A DNA stretch of 55,295 nucleotides from Synechocystis sp. PCC 7509 (GTDB lineage Bacteria > Cyanobacteriota > Cyanobacteriia > Cyanobacteriales > Chroococcidiopsidaceae): positions 206,016-261,310 of the forward strand of contig NZ_KI966369.1 in the NCBI RefSeq assembly GCF_000332075.2, given 5' to 3'. Position numbers and translations under genes: made by a program. Below are positions 46,426 through 54,843 of the stretch, piece by piece. The notes beneath the pieces are model-generated. The model was not told the DNA's origin, did no database searches, and saw nothing but the letters and a program-made list of their open reading frames with translations. The number at the start of each line of letters is the position of its first letter. Within the stretch, counting starts at the first letter, position 1.

Positions 46426-46815
46426 TCAAATTGATAATCCAGCCTGCCGAGTGCTAGAAGCTTGACCACGCGCTAACTCTTGTCGTTCTACCTTGGCAAT
46501 GCTACTTAGCCGCTCTTGCAATTGAGGCGACTGTAAGCCCTTGGCAAGATTCCGCATCTCAACTGTTTGAGGTGATTTATCCCACAAAGAGTAAGCCCTT
46601 TCTTGCTTATTCCATTGCCCGAATTGATTTTCTCTTTGCTGCAAATGGGCGATCGCATTCTCTAACTTATTTGCCGTCTGTTCAACCTGGGCAACAGCTA
46701 AATCGTACTTGCCATTCCAACTGCGGAAAGGACTTTTCTGCATAGCTTCAACAGTAGCTAACTGTTCGGCTTGCTGATGACCCAAAGCGTTGATATGTTC
46801 GGTAAGGCGGCTCAC
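46426..46815 (-). CDS. Coiled-coil protein fragment
   Basis: 129 residues from GTG 46815; the frame is open upstream to about 46882 without ATG. It is wholly helical and Gln/Glu-rich: INALGHQQAEQLATVEAMQK, VEQTANKLENAIAHLQQREN, VEMRNLAKGLQSPQLQERLS. This composition resembles the C-terminal tails of large plasmid relaxase- or primase-like proteins of cyanobacteria, so it is probably the detached end of such a protein. Whether it derives from the relaxase cut at position 93 cannot be told. It ends next to the transposon terminus at 46886. Confidence 0.45.
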   Translation of the reverse strand: MSRLTEHINALGHQQAEQLATVEAMQKSPFRSWNGKYDLAVAQVEQTANKLENAIAHLQQRENQFGQWNKQERAYSLWDKSPQTVEMRNLAKGLQSPQLQERLSSIAKVERQELARGQASSTRQAGLSI

Positions 46816-46850
46816 TTCAAGTTCAACTTTTTGTCTGTCAGCTAGGGCTG

Positions 46851-46886
46851 GAGGGGTCGGAGCGATTATAATATCGGGTCGCTACA
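46851..46886 (-). mobile_element. Transposon end (inward to lower coordinates)
   Basis: On the minus strand the sequence from 46886 reads TGTAGCGACCC and, 10 bases later, CGCTCC-GACC. The same blocks in the same spacing stand at 53533 on the plus strand: 21 of the first 28 bases agree. The two ends face away from each other. The bases after 46886 are GTTAGT and those before 53533 are TTAGT. Confidence 0.55.
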
Positions 46887-47555
46887 GTTAGTGAGACTCC
46901 CGAAACCACCGTTGCAAAATCCCCTAGAACTACAGAGCCATCCCCTAGAACTGAGAAAATTGTCCCGAACTCTACAGATTTATCCCCTAGAACTGTACCT
47001 GTAGAAGCGATCGCCCAAGTAACTCAAAACTCTAAACCATCCCCTAGAACTAAAGAACCATCCCCACTAAAATCACCGCTAAAGCCGCCGGACAAAGTAG
47101 TTCAGAATACCACCAATAGTCCTGGAAAGGGATTTGTACCTACATGGGAAGTCTTAAGCGTGCATGATGGCGATACAATCCGCGTGAGACAAGGACAACT
47201 GGTAGAGCGGGTTCGTTTTGCTTGCATCGATGCGCCGGAGTTGGCGCAGCCGTTGGGGAAGGAATCACGCGATTATCTTAAGAGTCTGATAGCTCAAAAT
47301 GGAAATCGCGTCACACTGAAAATTGTAGATACCGACCGCTACCGTAGAAAGATTGCTGAGGTTTTTTCTGGTGGTAAGTTCTTACAGGCTGAACAGGTCA
47401 AAGGCGGAATGGCGTGTGTTTACGAGCAATACCTAAGCAACTGCCCGGATGCTGCGGCAGTGAAACAGGCGCAAAACTTCGCCCAATCTAGCAGAGTAGG
47501 GGTTTGGAGCGGGAACTATACTAAGCCTTGGGATTATAGAAAGATGAATCGATAG
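46887..47555 (+). CDS. SNase-like nuclease with SPRT repeats, start missing
   Basis: The frame has no start codon between the transposon end and GTG 47160. The N-terminal region (about 90 residues) is Pro/Ser/Thr-rich with four SPRT units. The nuclease domain begins FVPTWEVLSVHDGDTIRVRQ and has RFACIDAPELAQPLGKES (calcium and catalytic residues), VDTDRYRRKIAEVF, GGMACVYEQYLSNCPDA and GVWSGNYTKPWDYRK. It degrades DNA and RNA and is usually secreted. The signal peptide has been lost with the 5' end, apparently removed at the transposon junction. A GTG start at 47160 would give 131 residues lacking the first strand. Confidence 0.82.
   Translation, partial: VSETPETTVAKSPRTTEPSPRTEKIVPNSTDLSPRTVPVEAIAQVTQNSKPSPRTKEPSPLKSPLKPPDKVVQNTTNSPGKGFVPTWEVLSVHDGDTIRVRQGQLVERVRFACIDAPELAQPLGKESRDYLKSLIAQNGNRVTLKIVDTDRYRRKIAEVFSGGKFLQAEQVKGGMACVYEQYLSNCPDAAAVKQAQNFAQSSRVGVWSGNYTKPWDYRKMNR
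46920..47051 (+). repeat. Four 12-base repeats coding for SPRT
   Basis: TCCCCTAGAACT occurs exactly at 46920, 46941, 46983 and 47040, always in the same frame (spacing 21, 42 and 57). It forms a repetitive linker before the nuclease domain. Confidence 0.85.
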
Positions 47556-47731
47556 TATTTCTACCAATTTATATTAATAACTTTCCCTGCTCGAAGCAGT
47601 TTTACAACAAGCACTAAATTAACAATTATTTTGTTTGTTGAAGTTTGAATTAGAGAGAGTTTTTAGTCTCTATATAAGGAGCAAATCGGGCGTAGGATAA
47701 GATATCAGGATTTGGTCTGAGGAAGTCTAAA

Positions 47732-48247
47732 GTGAAAACAATTTTTGTAAGTTTAGCCTTATTTACTGGCAGCATAGGTACTTTTGCTATCTTAGGTGGA
47801 TTGGCATCTAAAAATTTTTCTCCTGCGATCGCCCAACCTACAGTAGTAAACTGCCAAAACAAAAGCAAACTCTTTGTCATTGGAGGACGCACTGTGTATA
47901 AATGGCTAGGATATCCTGCTGTCTTTTACCAATCAGGGATGACTATAGATGCTGATGGAGCGCCTACCGCTTACCATCGTGACAACAATAAAGGTCTAGA
48001 CTTTTTAGGTAATGCTGGAAACCCAGGAAACTGGTGGGCGCTAGTCACCGATACTGGGAAATCAAACGGTACACCTATCGTCCAAGGGTCTAGCGATCCT
48101 GCTCCTGGGTATTATGTATCTGGTACAGCGCTTGAAGATTCGACAAAGAAAAGAACCGATCCGCGTAGGTATGTTGATTCTAGTAATATCCCCTACATAG
48201 TTCTCCCTGGAAATTCATTGATCAAAGGTACAGGTGCTAAATTCTGA
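47732..48247 (+). pseudogene. GH75 chitosanase-like gene, 3' end cut by an IS
   Basis: 171 residues with an export signal (TIFVSLALFTGSIGTFAILG; AIAQ). The body follows the GH75 chitosanase pattern: YQSGMTIDADGAPTAYHRDN, LDFLGNAGNPGNWWALVTD, PIVQGSSDPAPGYYVSGTAL and IPYIVLPGN. The last third (the VGDIGP region of the family) is missing because the IS at 48244 interrupts the gene; the stop codon is IS sequence. No continuation is seen after the IS. Cyanobacterial members lack proven substrates. Confidence 0.78.
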
Positions 48248-49749
48248 CTTTTCCCGTTAAGTCTTGAAAGGTTTACTGGCAAGGGATTTAAGAAACAAGA
48301 CAGCAAATACGGTACAGTAATTGAAATCGGGTGCTAAAGGTAACAAGCAATGCTGGACTGGTGGGAGAAAAATTTTGCAACCTTAGAACTGGGTGATCGC
48401 CGATTGAATGAGCGTGCAATGTCAATCGGGTATGTTCTAAGTCTTGGATTCGGCAAAGCACTGTCAGAAGTTTTCTGTAATGGAAAAGCACTCAAGAGAG
48501 CCTATGAGTTTTTGCCAACCCAAAAGTGGAATTTTCAAGTGTAGTTGAGCCGCACTGTCAAATGACGGCGGAAACTGTTGCAGAACACGATGTGGTGCTG
48601 TGCGTTGGAGATACGACTTTTCAAAGGTTATGGCAGTATTAAGGCGAAAACCGAAGGTTACGGGCCAATAGGTAAGGGAGGGAACGGTCTAATATTGCAC
48701 AGTGCTTTGGCTATAGAACCGCAGAATGGCGAATCCTTGGGCTTGTTGTGGCAAAAACTTTGGAATCGGGAATCAAAGCCGATTCTACCAGTCCATGAAA
48801 CCCCAACACAGAAGAAACAACGGCAAGCGCAAGCACGCATTGAAGCCCGAAACCGTCCGTTTGAACAAAAAGAATCTTACAAATGGGTGGAAGCTCTCAG
48901 CACTGTCGAAAGCCTTGTGAGCCATCACACACGAGTAATTCATGTGTTTGACCGCGAAGGCGACATTACAGAAGTTTTTGATAAAATTCGTCAACTTCAG
49001 CACACAGGAATTCTTGTTCGTGCGGCTCATAACCGCAGAATAGATTCTGATAGTGAACGCCTGTGGTCAAAGCTACAATCACAACCTAGCAGTTTTGAAC
49101 AAGAAATTGAATTACCTCAGACTGGACAGCGTTCTGCCCGTAAAACCAAATTAGCTGTACGATTTTGTCCGCTAAATCTCCGTACTCCCTATCGTTTTGA
49201 TAACCGTGACCCTCTACCCGTATATGCTGTTTATGCCACAGAAATTGATTGCCCAGAAGGTGAAACACTTATAGAATGGATGTTGCTTACTACAGAAGTC
49301 GTTGCAGATATCCAAACAGCTTCTACAATTTTACGCTGGTATACGTATCGTTGGCGTGTGGAAGAATACCATAAAATTTTTAAGTCAGGATGTCAGGTAG
49401 AAAAATATAGACTTGCTGCTGCTGGGATGAAAACTTTAATCGGTTTTTTGAGCGTAATTGCTGTTGAGCTTTTACGGTTGACTTACCTCCACCGCACTCA
49501 GCCCTTAGCCCTTGCAATGGAAATTCGCGCATCCCCTTGAACTCAAGATTTTAAAAGCTAAGTCTCCCAAACCACCCAAAGTTCTCACAGTTAGTTGGGC
49601 TGTTGAGGCTGTTGCACGTCTTGGTGGTTACTTAGAACATCGAAGCAAAACACCTATTGGTATTCAGGTATTGTGGCGAGGTTGGTTAAAATTACACGAC
49701 CTTTGTGACGGTTGGCAGCTTGCAAAAGATACTTAACGGGAAAAGTCAG
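48244..49749 (+). mobile_element. Degenerate IS4-like element with perfect ends
   Basis: A 1506-bp element with perfect 18-bp terminal repeats, CTGACTTTTCCCGTTAAG, at 48244-48261 and inverted at 49732-49749. The flanks are not duplicated. The left flank is the chitosanase-like gene and the right flank an HU remnant, so one side has been exchanged. Confidence 0.9.
48350..49736 (+). pseudogene. Tn5/IS4-like transposase with frameshifts
   Basis: Pieces in different frames: the N-terminal part (48350-48544) with WWEKNFATLELGDRRLNERA, a middle part (48578-49540) with HVFDREGDITEVFDKIRQ and TYRWRVEEYHKIFKSGCQVE (the R...E...K signature), and a C-terminal part (49512-49736) with KVLTVSWAVEAVARLGGY. 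Breaks lie near 48540, 48620 and 49530. The transposase is dead, though its ends could be moved by a related enzyme. Confidence 0.88.
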
Positions 49750-49765
49750 AACTATCAATAACTGA

Positions 49766-49918
49766 GGACTATTGCGACTCAATAACTTTTTGCAACACGA
49801 CCAGCCCGCTCCTGGGCGTAACCCCAAAACAGGTGAAGCAATGACAATTTCAGCTACGCGCGTTCCGGACTTTTCTGCTCTTAAGTCTTTCAAGGACAAG
49901 GTTGCTCCAAGCGAGTAA
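49766..49918 (+). pseudogene. HU-family DNA-binding protein, C-terminal remnant
   Basis: The frame reads PAPGRNPKTGEAMTISATRV, then PDFSALKSFKDKVAPSE. It has the GRNP DNA-binding arm and the final helix of HU/IHF proteins. The first half is absent; the sequence begins about 15 bases after the IS4-like right end, so the IS or an exchange beside it removed it. The stop is ten bases before dinB. Confidence 0.8.
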
Positions 49919-50371
49919 TTTTTAGGCATGAGCATGAATAGAGATAGAAAGATTGTTCACGTCGATCTCGATGCTTTTTATGCCTCGGTCGAGCAACGAG
50001 ACAACCCTTGTTACCAAGGTAAACCCCTTGTGGTAGGTGGATTGCCCCAGGAGCGCGGCGTAGTAGTTGCTGCCAGCTACGGGGCTAGGAAGTTCGGTAT
50101 CCATTCCGCCATGCCCTCTTATCTTGCCCTGCAAAAATGTCCTACTCTGGTCTTCGCCCCACCTCGCTTTGAGGTCTACCGCAGCATTAGTACCCAAATT
50201 CACGCTATCTTCAAGCGCTACACCGACTTAGTAGAACCTGTAGCCCTCGATGAAGCTTATCTTGATGTCACCCAAAATAAGCTGGGACTGCCTTACGCTA
50301 CGAACATTGCCAAACAAATCAAAGCAGCTATCCTATCAGAAACTAACCTAACGGCAAGTGCCGGAGTTTCT

Positions 50372-51266
50372 GGAACCTATCCCAGTAATAAAATTCTGTT
50401 AATCCAAATGTGAATTGTTGCAAGGGAAATAAAAGCATTAAAGCAGGCAGAAATTCTTTCCCATCGAACAACAAGTCTACGGTATTTCCGTTGAAACCAT
50501 GCAAAGCAGCGCTCTTGTTGAAAACGAGGGACTGACATTTTTATGGGTCTACCTCGATTTCTTTTAGTTTTCCAGGCTCGCTTCGGCAACTGCGGTCTAA
50601 TACCACGTTTGCGTAAAGCCGCACGCAAATCTTTGGAGTCATAGCCTTTGTCCCCAGCCAGCACTTTGACCCGTTTACGGGGTCTGCCAGGAGAATTAGT
50701 TTTGACAGTAACGCTATTCAATAGCGGCATCACTTGTTCTCTTTCACTACCATTAGCTGCGGTCGTGCAATTAGCCAGAGGCATACCATTACCGTCGGTC
50801 AAAGTATGAATTAAAATTCCTTTGCCCTTATAGCCATAAGCAACGTCCTCACCTCCTCCTTTCCCAGGGGGAAAAAGAGCCATCGACCGCACCATGACTC
50901 CAGTTAATTAATCCTTTTTCCGAGGCGATGCCTAATATCCTTGCTTGTAGTCGCTCTAGCGTTCCATCTGCTTGCCAGCTTTTTAGCCATCGGTGGGCTG
51001 AACTTTTTGATGCCCAAACTTCTCCCTTCGGTACATCGCACCAACGGCAGCCCGTAATCAATTGCCTTCATTAAGGTGTTGATTACATGACGGAAAGGCG
51101 CATGGGGCATTCCCCGTCCCCGTTTTTCTCCTTTCTCGCCGATCACATCCTCAAACAACTTCCATTCTAGATCGCTTAATCCCTCAAATCTTCCCGCCAT
51201 ATTCTGTAGGACTTAATCACTCTGACAATTAGATTATCACCTTTTGACCTTAGTGGGATAGATTCT
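50372..51266 (-). mobile_element. IS5-family insertion sequence (in dinB)
   Basis: About 895 bp. The ends are inverted repeats of 13 bases that agree at 11 (GGAACCTATCCCA and AGAATCTATCCCA). Both flanks contain TTCTG, so the exact duplication (2 to 5 bases) is ambiguous. The transposase is broken. Confidence 0.82.
50377..51200 (-). pseudogene. IS5-family transposase with two frame changes
   Basis: Three overlapping frames: 51200-50904 (MAGRFEGLSDLEWKLFEDVI), 51061-50849 (ITGCRWCDVPKGEVWASKS, SHGAVDGSF with the first Asp) and 50895-50377 (VLAGDKGYDSKDLRAALRKR with the second Asp; RWERISACFNAFISLATI with the Glu). One change could be programmed, as in some IS5 groups, but two argue for decay. 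Confidence 0.8.
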
Positions 51267-51923
51267 GTAAACAAGTTCTTAGCAAAAATGGCATCGGGTA
51301 TGAATAAGCCCAATGGACTAACGGTGATTCTACCCGAACACGCCGCAGATTTTGTCGCCGCTTTACCAATAGAGAAGTTTCACGGCATTGGACAAGTCAC
51401 CGCTACCAAGATGCACAATTTGGGCATCTATACTGGGGCAGACCTAAAGCAATACGCTGAAGCTGATTTAGTCCGCATCTTCGGTAAGGTAGGACATTTC
51501 TATTACCTCATTGCCAGAGCCGAGGATAACCGGATAGTCGAGCCTAACCGCCTTCGCAAATCAATTGGTGCAGAAACTTCATTTACTAAAGACTTAGACG
51601 ACCCACAAGTAATACTGCTCGAACTAGAAACTATTGCTGTAACTATCCAGCATCGCTTAGAGAGTTACCAAGTTCTGGGACGTACTATTACATTAAAAGT
51701 TAAGTTTGCCCACTATGAGCGAATCACGCGCAGTAAAACTGTAACTGCTGCTGTTGGTAAGGCAGAAGCAATTAGCCAAGTAGCTAAGGAACTGTTAGTA
51801 GCGGTTTCTCTAGAGGGACGCAGCGTTCGGCTATTAGGTATTTCCCTATCCAATCTCGACTGCGCCACTGAATCAAAACCAGTTCAATTGTGTTTATTTG
51901 AATAAACTGCTAAGGCTTCTAGC

Positions 51924-52241
51924 TCAACTAACAGCACTGACAACAGGTGTCGCTTCCTTTGATTCCTTTGGCTTTTTCTCGAAGGTCTGCACATTCGGCT
52001 CCTTGAGTACAAAACCCGAATCTGTCTTGTCCCCCATTTGTCCAGCGATCTCACTTGCCCACATTGGATAGTTTTCTTGTGCTTGTTCAAGCTTTTTGAA
52101 TACTTTGGGCTTGAGGCTGACACTAACTATCTGTTCGCCTGTATCGATATCAAACTGCTTGAGGCCATTTTCTCCCGTCTGGACATCTGTGGGAAACTCA
52201 TTAATTTTGATCGTTAACTCTAGCTTTCCTGATGTAGGCAT
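51924..52241 (-). CDS. Conserved cyanobacterial plasmid protein (FinO-like by memory of annotation)
   Basis: 105 residues: MPTSGKLELTIKINEFPTDV, GLKQFDIDTGEQIVSVSLKP, KVFKKLEQAQENYPMWASEI, then FVLKEPNVQTFEKKPKE. Similar proteins are common on cyanobacterial plasmids, and I recall some being named fertility-inhibition FinO-like; I cannot verify the RNA chaperone fold here. The end is Lys/Glu/Pro-rich and disordered. It is convergent with dinB and probably a single gene. Codon use matches the neighbours. Confidence 0.6.
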   Translation of the reverse strand: MPTSGKLELTIKINEFPTDVQTGENGLKQFDIDTGEQIVSVSLKPKVFKKLEQAQENYPMWASEIAGQMGDKTDSGFVLKEPNVQTFEKKPKESKEATPVVSAVS

Positions 52242-52464
52242 TGCGAATAGTGGGTTTGTTATGGCTAGGAACCAAGGTATATTTTCTTCCCCGCCTTAGT
52301 AGAGATAGGACTGTGTATACGCCACTAAAGTTAGGGTAGTTGTAGTTGCTAATTATCACTAGAATTTTACCTCTCTATTGCTAGATGTTCTTTCTATGCT
52401 CAAGCAATAAATTAGTTAAGGTGAACCCAAGTATGAACTCCTGACTATCACCTATTGTGATGCA

Positions 52465-53040
52465 ATGGCTATATCTATGAATACTTTAGAAAGCATCATT
52501 ATTGGTCTGACTTTAAGTAGTGCCTGTGGCTTCCGCATTTTTGTCCCGCCATTGGTTATCAGCCTTGCCGTAATTTTTGGGCATTTACCAATTACATCGG
52601 GGTTTGAGTGGGTCGGTACTTACTCGGCGCTGTGGGCATTTGCGATCGCTACCATTGTAGAAATTGGCGCTTACTACGTTCCTGTGCTAGATAACTTACT
52701 TGACACGCTTGCTACACCGACAGCATTGGCTGTCGGCACTTTCGTCGCTGCTGCTGTATTTCCCGATAGCGACCCCCTGTTGCAATGGACTACGGCAGCA
52801 ATTGCTGGTGGGGGTACTGCCGGAATACTCCAAGCCGTAACCGGAATTACTCGTTTATCTTCCACAGCTTTGACTATCGGACTAGGAAATGCTTTTGTGG
52901 CAACTGTTGAATCCATTGGTGCAATTACTTTATCAGTATTAGCCCTGGTAGCGCCTCTAATAGCAGTCAGCTTGGTGGCAATCTTGTTGTTATTTAGCTT
53001 AAATAAGGTTGTCCAAAGTAGAGTTACGCGCAAGCATTGA
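52465..53040 (+). CDS. DUF4126-family membrane protein
   Basis: 191 residues with five or six membrane segments, Ala/Gly/Ile-rich: SIIIGLTLSSACGFRIFVPP, WVGTYSALWAFAIATIVEIG, YYVPVLDNLLDTLATPTALA and FVAAAVFPDSDPLLQWTTA. The S-A-x-G-x-R and D-N-x-L-D motifs are the DUF4126 signature. Function unknown. The basic tail (QSRVTRKH) is cytoplasmic. MNTLES at codon 5 is an alternative start. Confidence 0.82.
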   Translation: MAISMNTLESIIIGLTLSSACGFRIFVPPLVISLAVIFGHLPITSGFEWVGTYSALWAFAIATIVEIGAYYVPVLDNLLDTLATPTALAVGTFVAAAVFPDSDPLLQWTTAAIAGGGTAGILQAVTGITRLSSTALTIGLGNAFVATVESIGAITLSVLALVAPLIAVSLVAILLLFSLNKVVQSRVTRKH

Positions 53041-53179
53041 TGACTAAAAATATTTTCTCCTCGGCGCTGGAGTTAATTAGGGCAATTGAATAATTAAAGG
53101 CAATTTGCACGATCATTAGTTGTTAGTAAGTTTTAGAAATGCTAATAGTTAATCAGTTACTTCTTCAAGGGAACCATAT

Positions 53180-53527
53180 ATGGACGCTGTTCAAATGTTT
53201 GCTTTAGAAACCTTCTTAGAACGCAATTACTTTAGTCCTGATGAGGAAGGCATAATTGCCAGCATCGGGTGTGCATCTTTTTCAACTTATCTAACTAACT
53301 CTGATGAGGAAACCTACTGCTTCTCTTTATACTTGGGCGATTTAATTGGTTATGAATTTTCTCTGATAGACGAAGACTATACTTGGACTGAAGATGGTTT
53401 GGAAGATAGAATCACCAAGGTTAATTCTCTTAAGCAGCTTTTTGAGGATTTTGCGGGGCTAACTGTAGATATGACCCTTGATGAAAGAGAAAGCACTGAA
53501 GAAGAATCCGAGGATGCGGACGAGTAA
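53180..53527 (+). CDS. Acidic hypothetical protein (115 aa)
   Basis: Soluble and very acidic at the end (TLDERESTEEESEDADE). The front (MFALETFLERNYFSPDEEGI, FSLYLGDLIGYEFSLIDED) is alpha/beta. A ribosome site (AAGGGAA) lies upstream of ATG. Not recognised; not antisense to any other gene. The stop is six bases before the transposon end at 53533, so it is the last gene outside the element. Confidence 0.5.
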   Translation: MDAVQMFALETFLERNYFSPDEEGIIASIGCASFSTYLTNSDEETYCFSLYLGDLIGYEFSLIDEDYTWTEDGLEDRITKVNSLKQLFEDFAGLTVDMTLDERESTEEESEDADE

Positions 53528-53532
53528 TTAGT

Positions 53533-53696
53533 TGTAGCGACCCACAATACTAAACGCTCCAGACCACAATAATCACTGTTTTGAGACCAGATTAACTGCA
53601 ACTATAACTGCACTTGAGACCGAATTAAATCCAACTAAGACCAAATTATTTGCAACCAGACCACAATACTAAATTTGAAACCAGATTAACTGCAAC
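53533..53696 (+). mobile_element. Transposon end with seven transposase-binding-like repeats
   Basis: The end begins TGTAGCGACCC. Then follow seven copies of a degenerate repeat close to GACCAnATTAnnTGCAAC, at about 53539, 53562, 53585, 53618, 53639, 53659 and 53679. Copies 3 and 7 share ACCAGATTAACTGCAACTAT. TGT termini with strings of such repeats are the layout of Tn7-, Tn5053- and Mu-like elements. The ATPase gene starts the element's coding part 34 bases further in. Confidence 0.75.
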
Positions 53697-53729
53697 TATA
53701 AATTTAGTGGCGGAAATTAATACCCCGCC

Positions 53730-54704
53730 TCAAATCGGCAAACCAGCCATCAGCATTTGGTCGGTTAGCTCCTTGGTTCGTGTGGGGTCGAGTTGACCCC
53801 GAAACAGCAGCTTAATTTCTGCTGGTTTCGCATGAAACTGGTCAGCCAAATCCCGCAGAGCATAACCATGCCTGGTCAGCCTTGGCTCCAATTCATCAAT
53901 TTGCTTCGATAGCACTGACTCCACAATCGCTTCAGTAACGGGCTTTTCTCCAGCTTGATAAGCAGCTTCCATTGCTAGGATCAAATGCTGTTGAATTTGT
54001 AATGGAGTGCGTAATCTAGAGCTTAGTAATTCAATGGCTTCCACCGTTAATACATCAGAATGCTGAGTTTCTTCCTTTACACACTGAGCAATTAACCAAG
54101 TGATATATTCTCGTTGACTGCCCACCATTCCTTCTAAAGTAAAAACCAAGGAGCGATAGCCAATTTCCTCCATAGTAGGGCGACGCAGATCGTTCTTTAA
54201 TTTGGGATGTCCTGCAAGGATTACGGTCAGTGTTCCATCCCCATCGGAAATCACTTCAATTAAACGCTTCAATCCCGTTAGTGTTGAGGGGTGTAAGTCA
54301 TGAGCCTCATCCACAAATAGCACCACAGGCTTTTTGCCTTTTTTAATCAAATCGCGCAAATCCCGTTCGCGCTTTTCTCCTAGAGCAGGAATTTTAATTT
54401 CCTTGTCATCTGCACTTAGATCGTAAAACAACGCCGCAATTAAAGTGGCTAAGGTAGCACGGTTCTTATCGACCGATAGCGACTTAGAGACTAAAATCTT
54501 ATTCTCTTTGGCTAGCAAAGCAAATAGACGGCGTAAAGTTGTAGTTTTACCACAGCCAACTATCCCCGTTAAAGCTACTAATGAGCCAGAAGCCGCTGCA
54601 GCTTTGAGATCGATAAATAGCTGTTTTTGCCCGACGGTTTCATAGTAACCCGCCTGTCGGAACTCTTTGGTTAAACCAAAATGTGTCATGACTTCAGTCA
54701 GCAT
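53730..54704 (-). CDS. AAA+ transposition ATPase (TniB/MuB/ExeA-like)
   Basis: 324 residues from ATG 54704; GTG 54713 is possible and adds three. Walker A is ALTGIVGCGKTTTLRRLFAL, Walker B PVVLFVDEAHDLHPSTLTG, sensor LTVILAGHPKLKNDL. The C-terminal part (LTRHGYALRDLADQFHAKPA, EIKLLFRGQLDPTRT) is the helical tail of this ExeA-like branch. Such ATPases pick the target DNA and activate a DDE transposase. The upstream gene overlaps its start by several bases. The gene reads toward the transposon end; no TniQ or Cas gene is beside it. Confidence 0.82.
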   Translation of the reverse strand: MLTEVMTHFGLTKEFRQAGYYETVGQKQLFIDLKAAAASGSLVALTGIVGCGKTTTLRRLFALLAKENKILVSKSLSVDKNRATLATLIAALFYDLSADDKEIKIPALGEKRERDLRDLIKKGKKPVVLFVDEAHDLHPSTLTGLKRLIEVISDGDGTLTVILAGHPKLKNDLRRPTMEEIGYRSLVFTLEGMVGSQREYITWLIAQCVKEETQHSDVLTVEAIELLSSRLRTPLQIQQHLILAMEAAYQAGEKPVTEAIVESVLSKQIDELEPRLTRHGYALRDLADQFHAKPAEIKLLFRGQLDPTRTKELTDQMLMAGLPI

Positions 54705-54843
54705 TCGCTTCACCTCGGCTTTGTAACTGAAAATACGCTCGCACTCGCTCCAGCAGCACCTTTTTAGTCAACGTTTCTTCAACCAAGGCTGATAAAAATT
54801 CTCGTTGCTCCACCGAGAGTTTTGCTAATGGTTGACCTAAGGG
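54694..54843 (-). pseudogene. C-terminus of the partner DDE transposase
   Basis: 49 codons remain: PLGQPLAKLSVEQREFLSAL, then VEETLTKKVLLERVRAYFQL and QSRGEANAD. The stop lies inside the ATPase gene (a small overlap typical of coupled transposase-ATPase pairs). The rest of the transposase has been cut off by the IS6-type element at 54841. Confidence 0.65.

Larger units (their letters stand above)
49928..51905 (+). pseudogene. dinB: DNA polymerase IV (DinB), split by an IS5-type element
   Basis: Y-family translesion polymerase. Part one (49928-50372): VHVDLDAFYASVEQRDNP (metal-binding Asp), VVVAASYGARKFGIHSAMP, ALDEAYLDVT (catalytic Asp-Glu), SAGVS. Part two (51268-51905): GMNKPNGLTVILP, FHGIGQVTATKMHNLGIYTG (HhH), the little-finger domain and a C-terminal clamp-binding motif (VQLCLFE). 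Joining the parts gives 1083 bases, 361 codons, reading SVNKFLAKM across the junction, which is the normal sequence. So an active 360-residue enzyme would be restored by excision. The HU remnant ends ten bases upstream. Confidence 0.92.

Noticed and set aside
46426-46815. Detached C-terminus of the relaxase at 80-2581
   Set aside because: The composition would suit, but nothing in the sequence links the two, and the helicase motif VI region is absent, so it was left as an unassigned coiled-coil fragment.
53533-54843. CRISPR-associated Tn7-like transposon (CAST)
   Set aside because: The end and ATPase fit a Tn7-like layout, but no TniQ, Cas12k, tracrRNA or repeat is in the window, and the gene direction differs.
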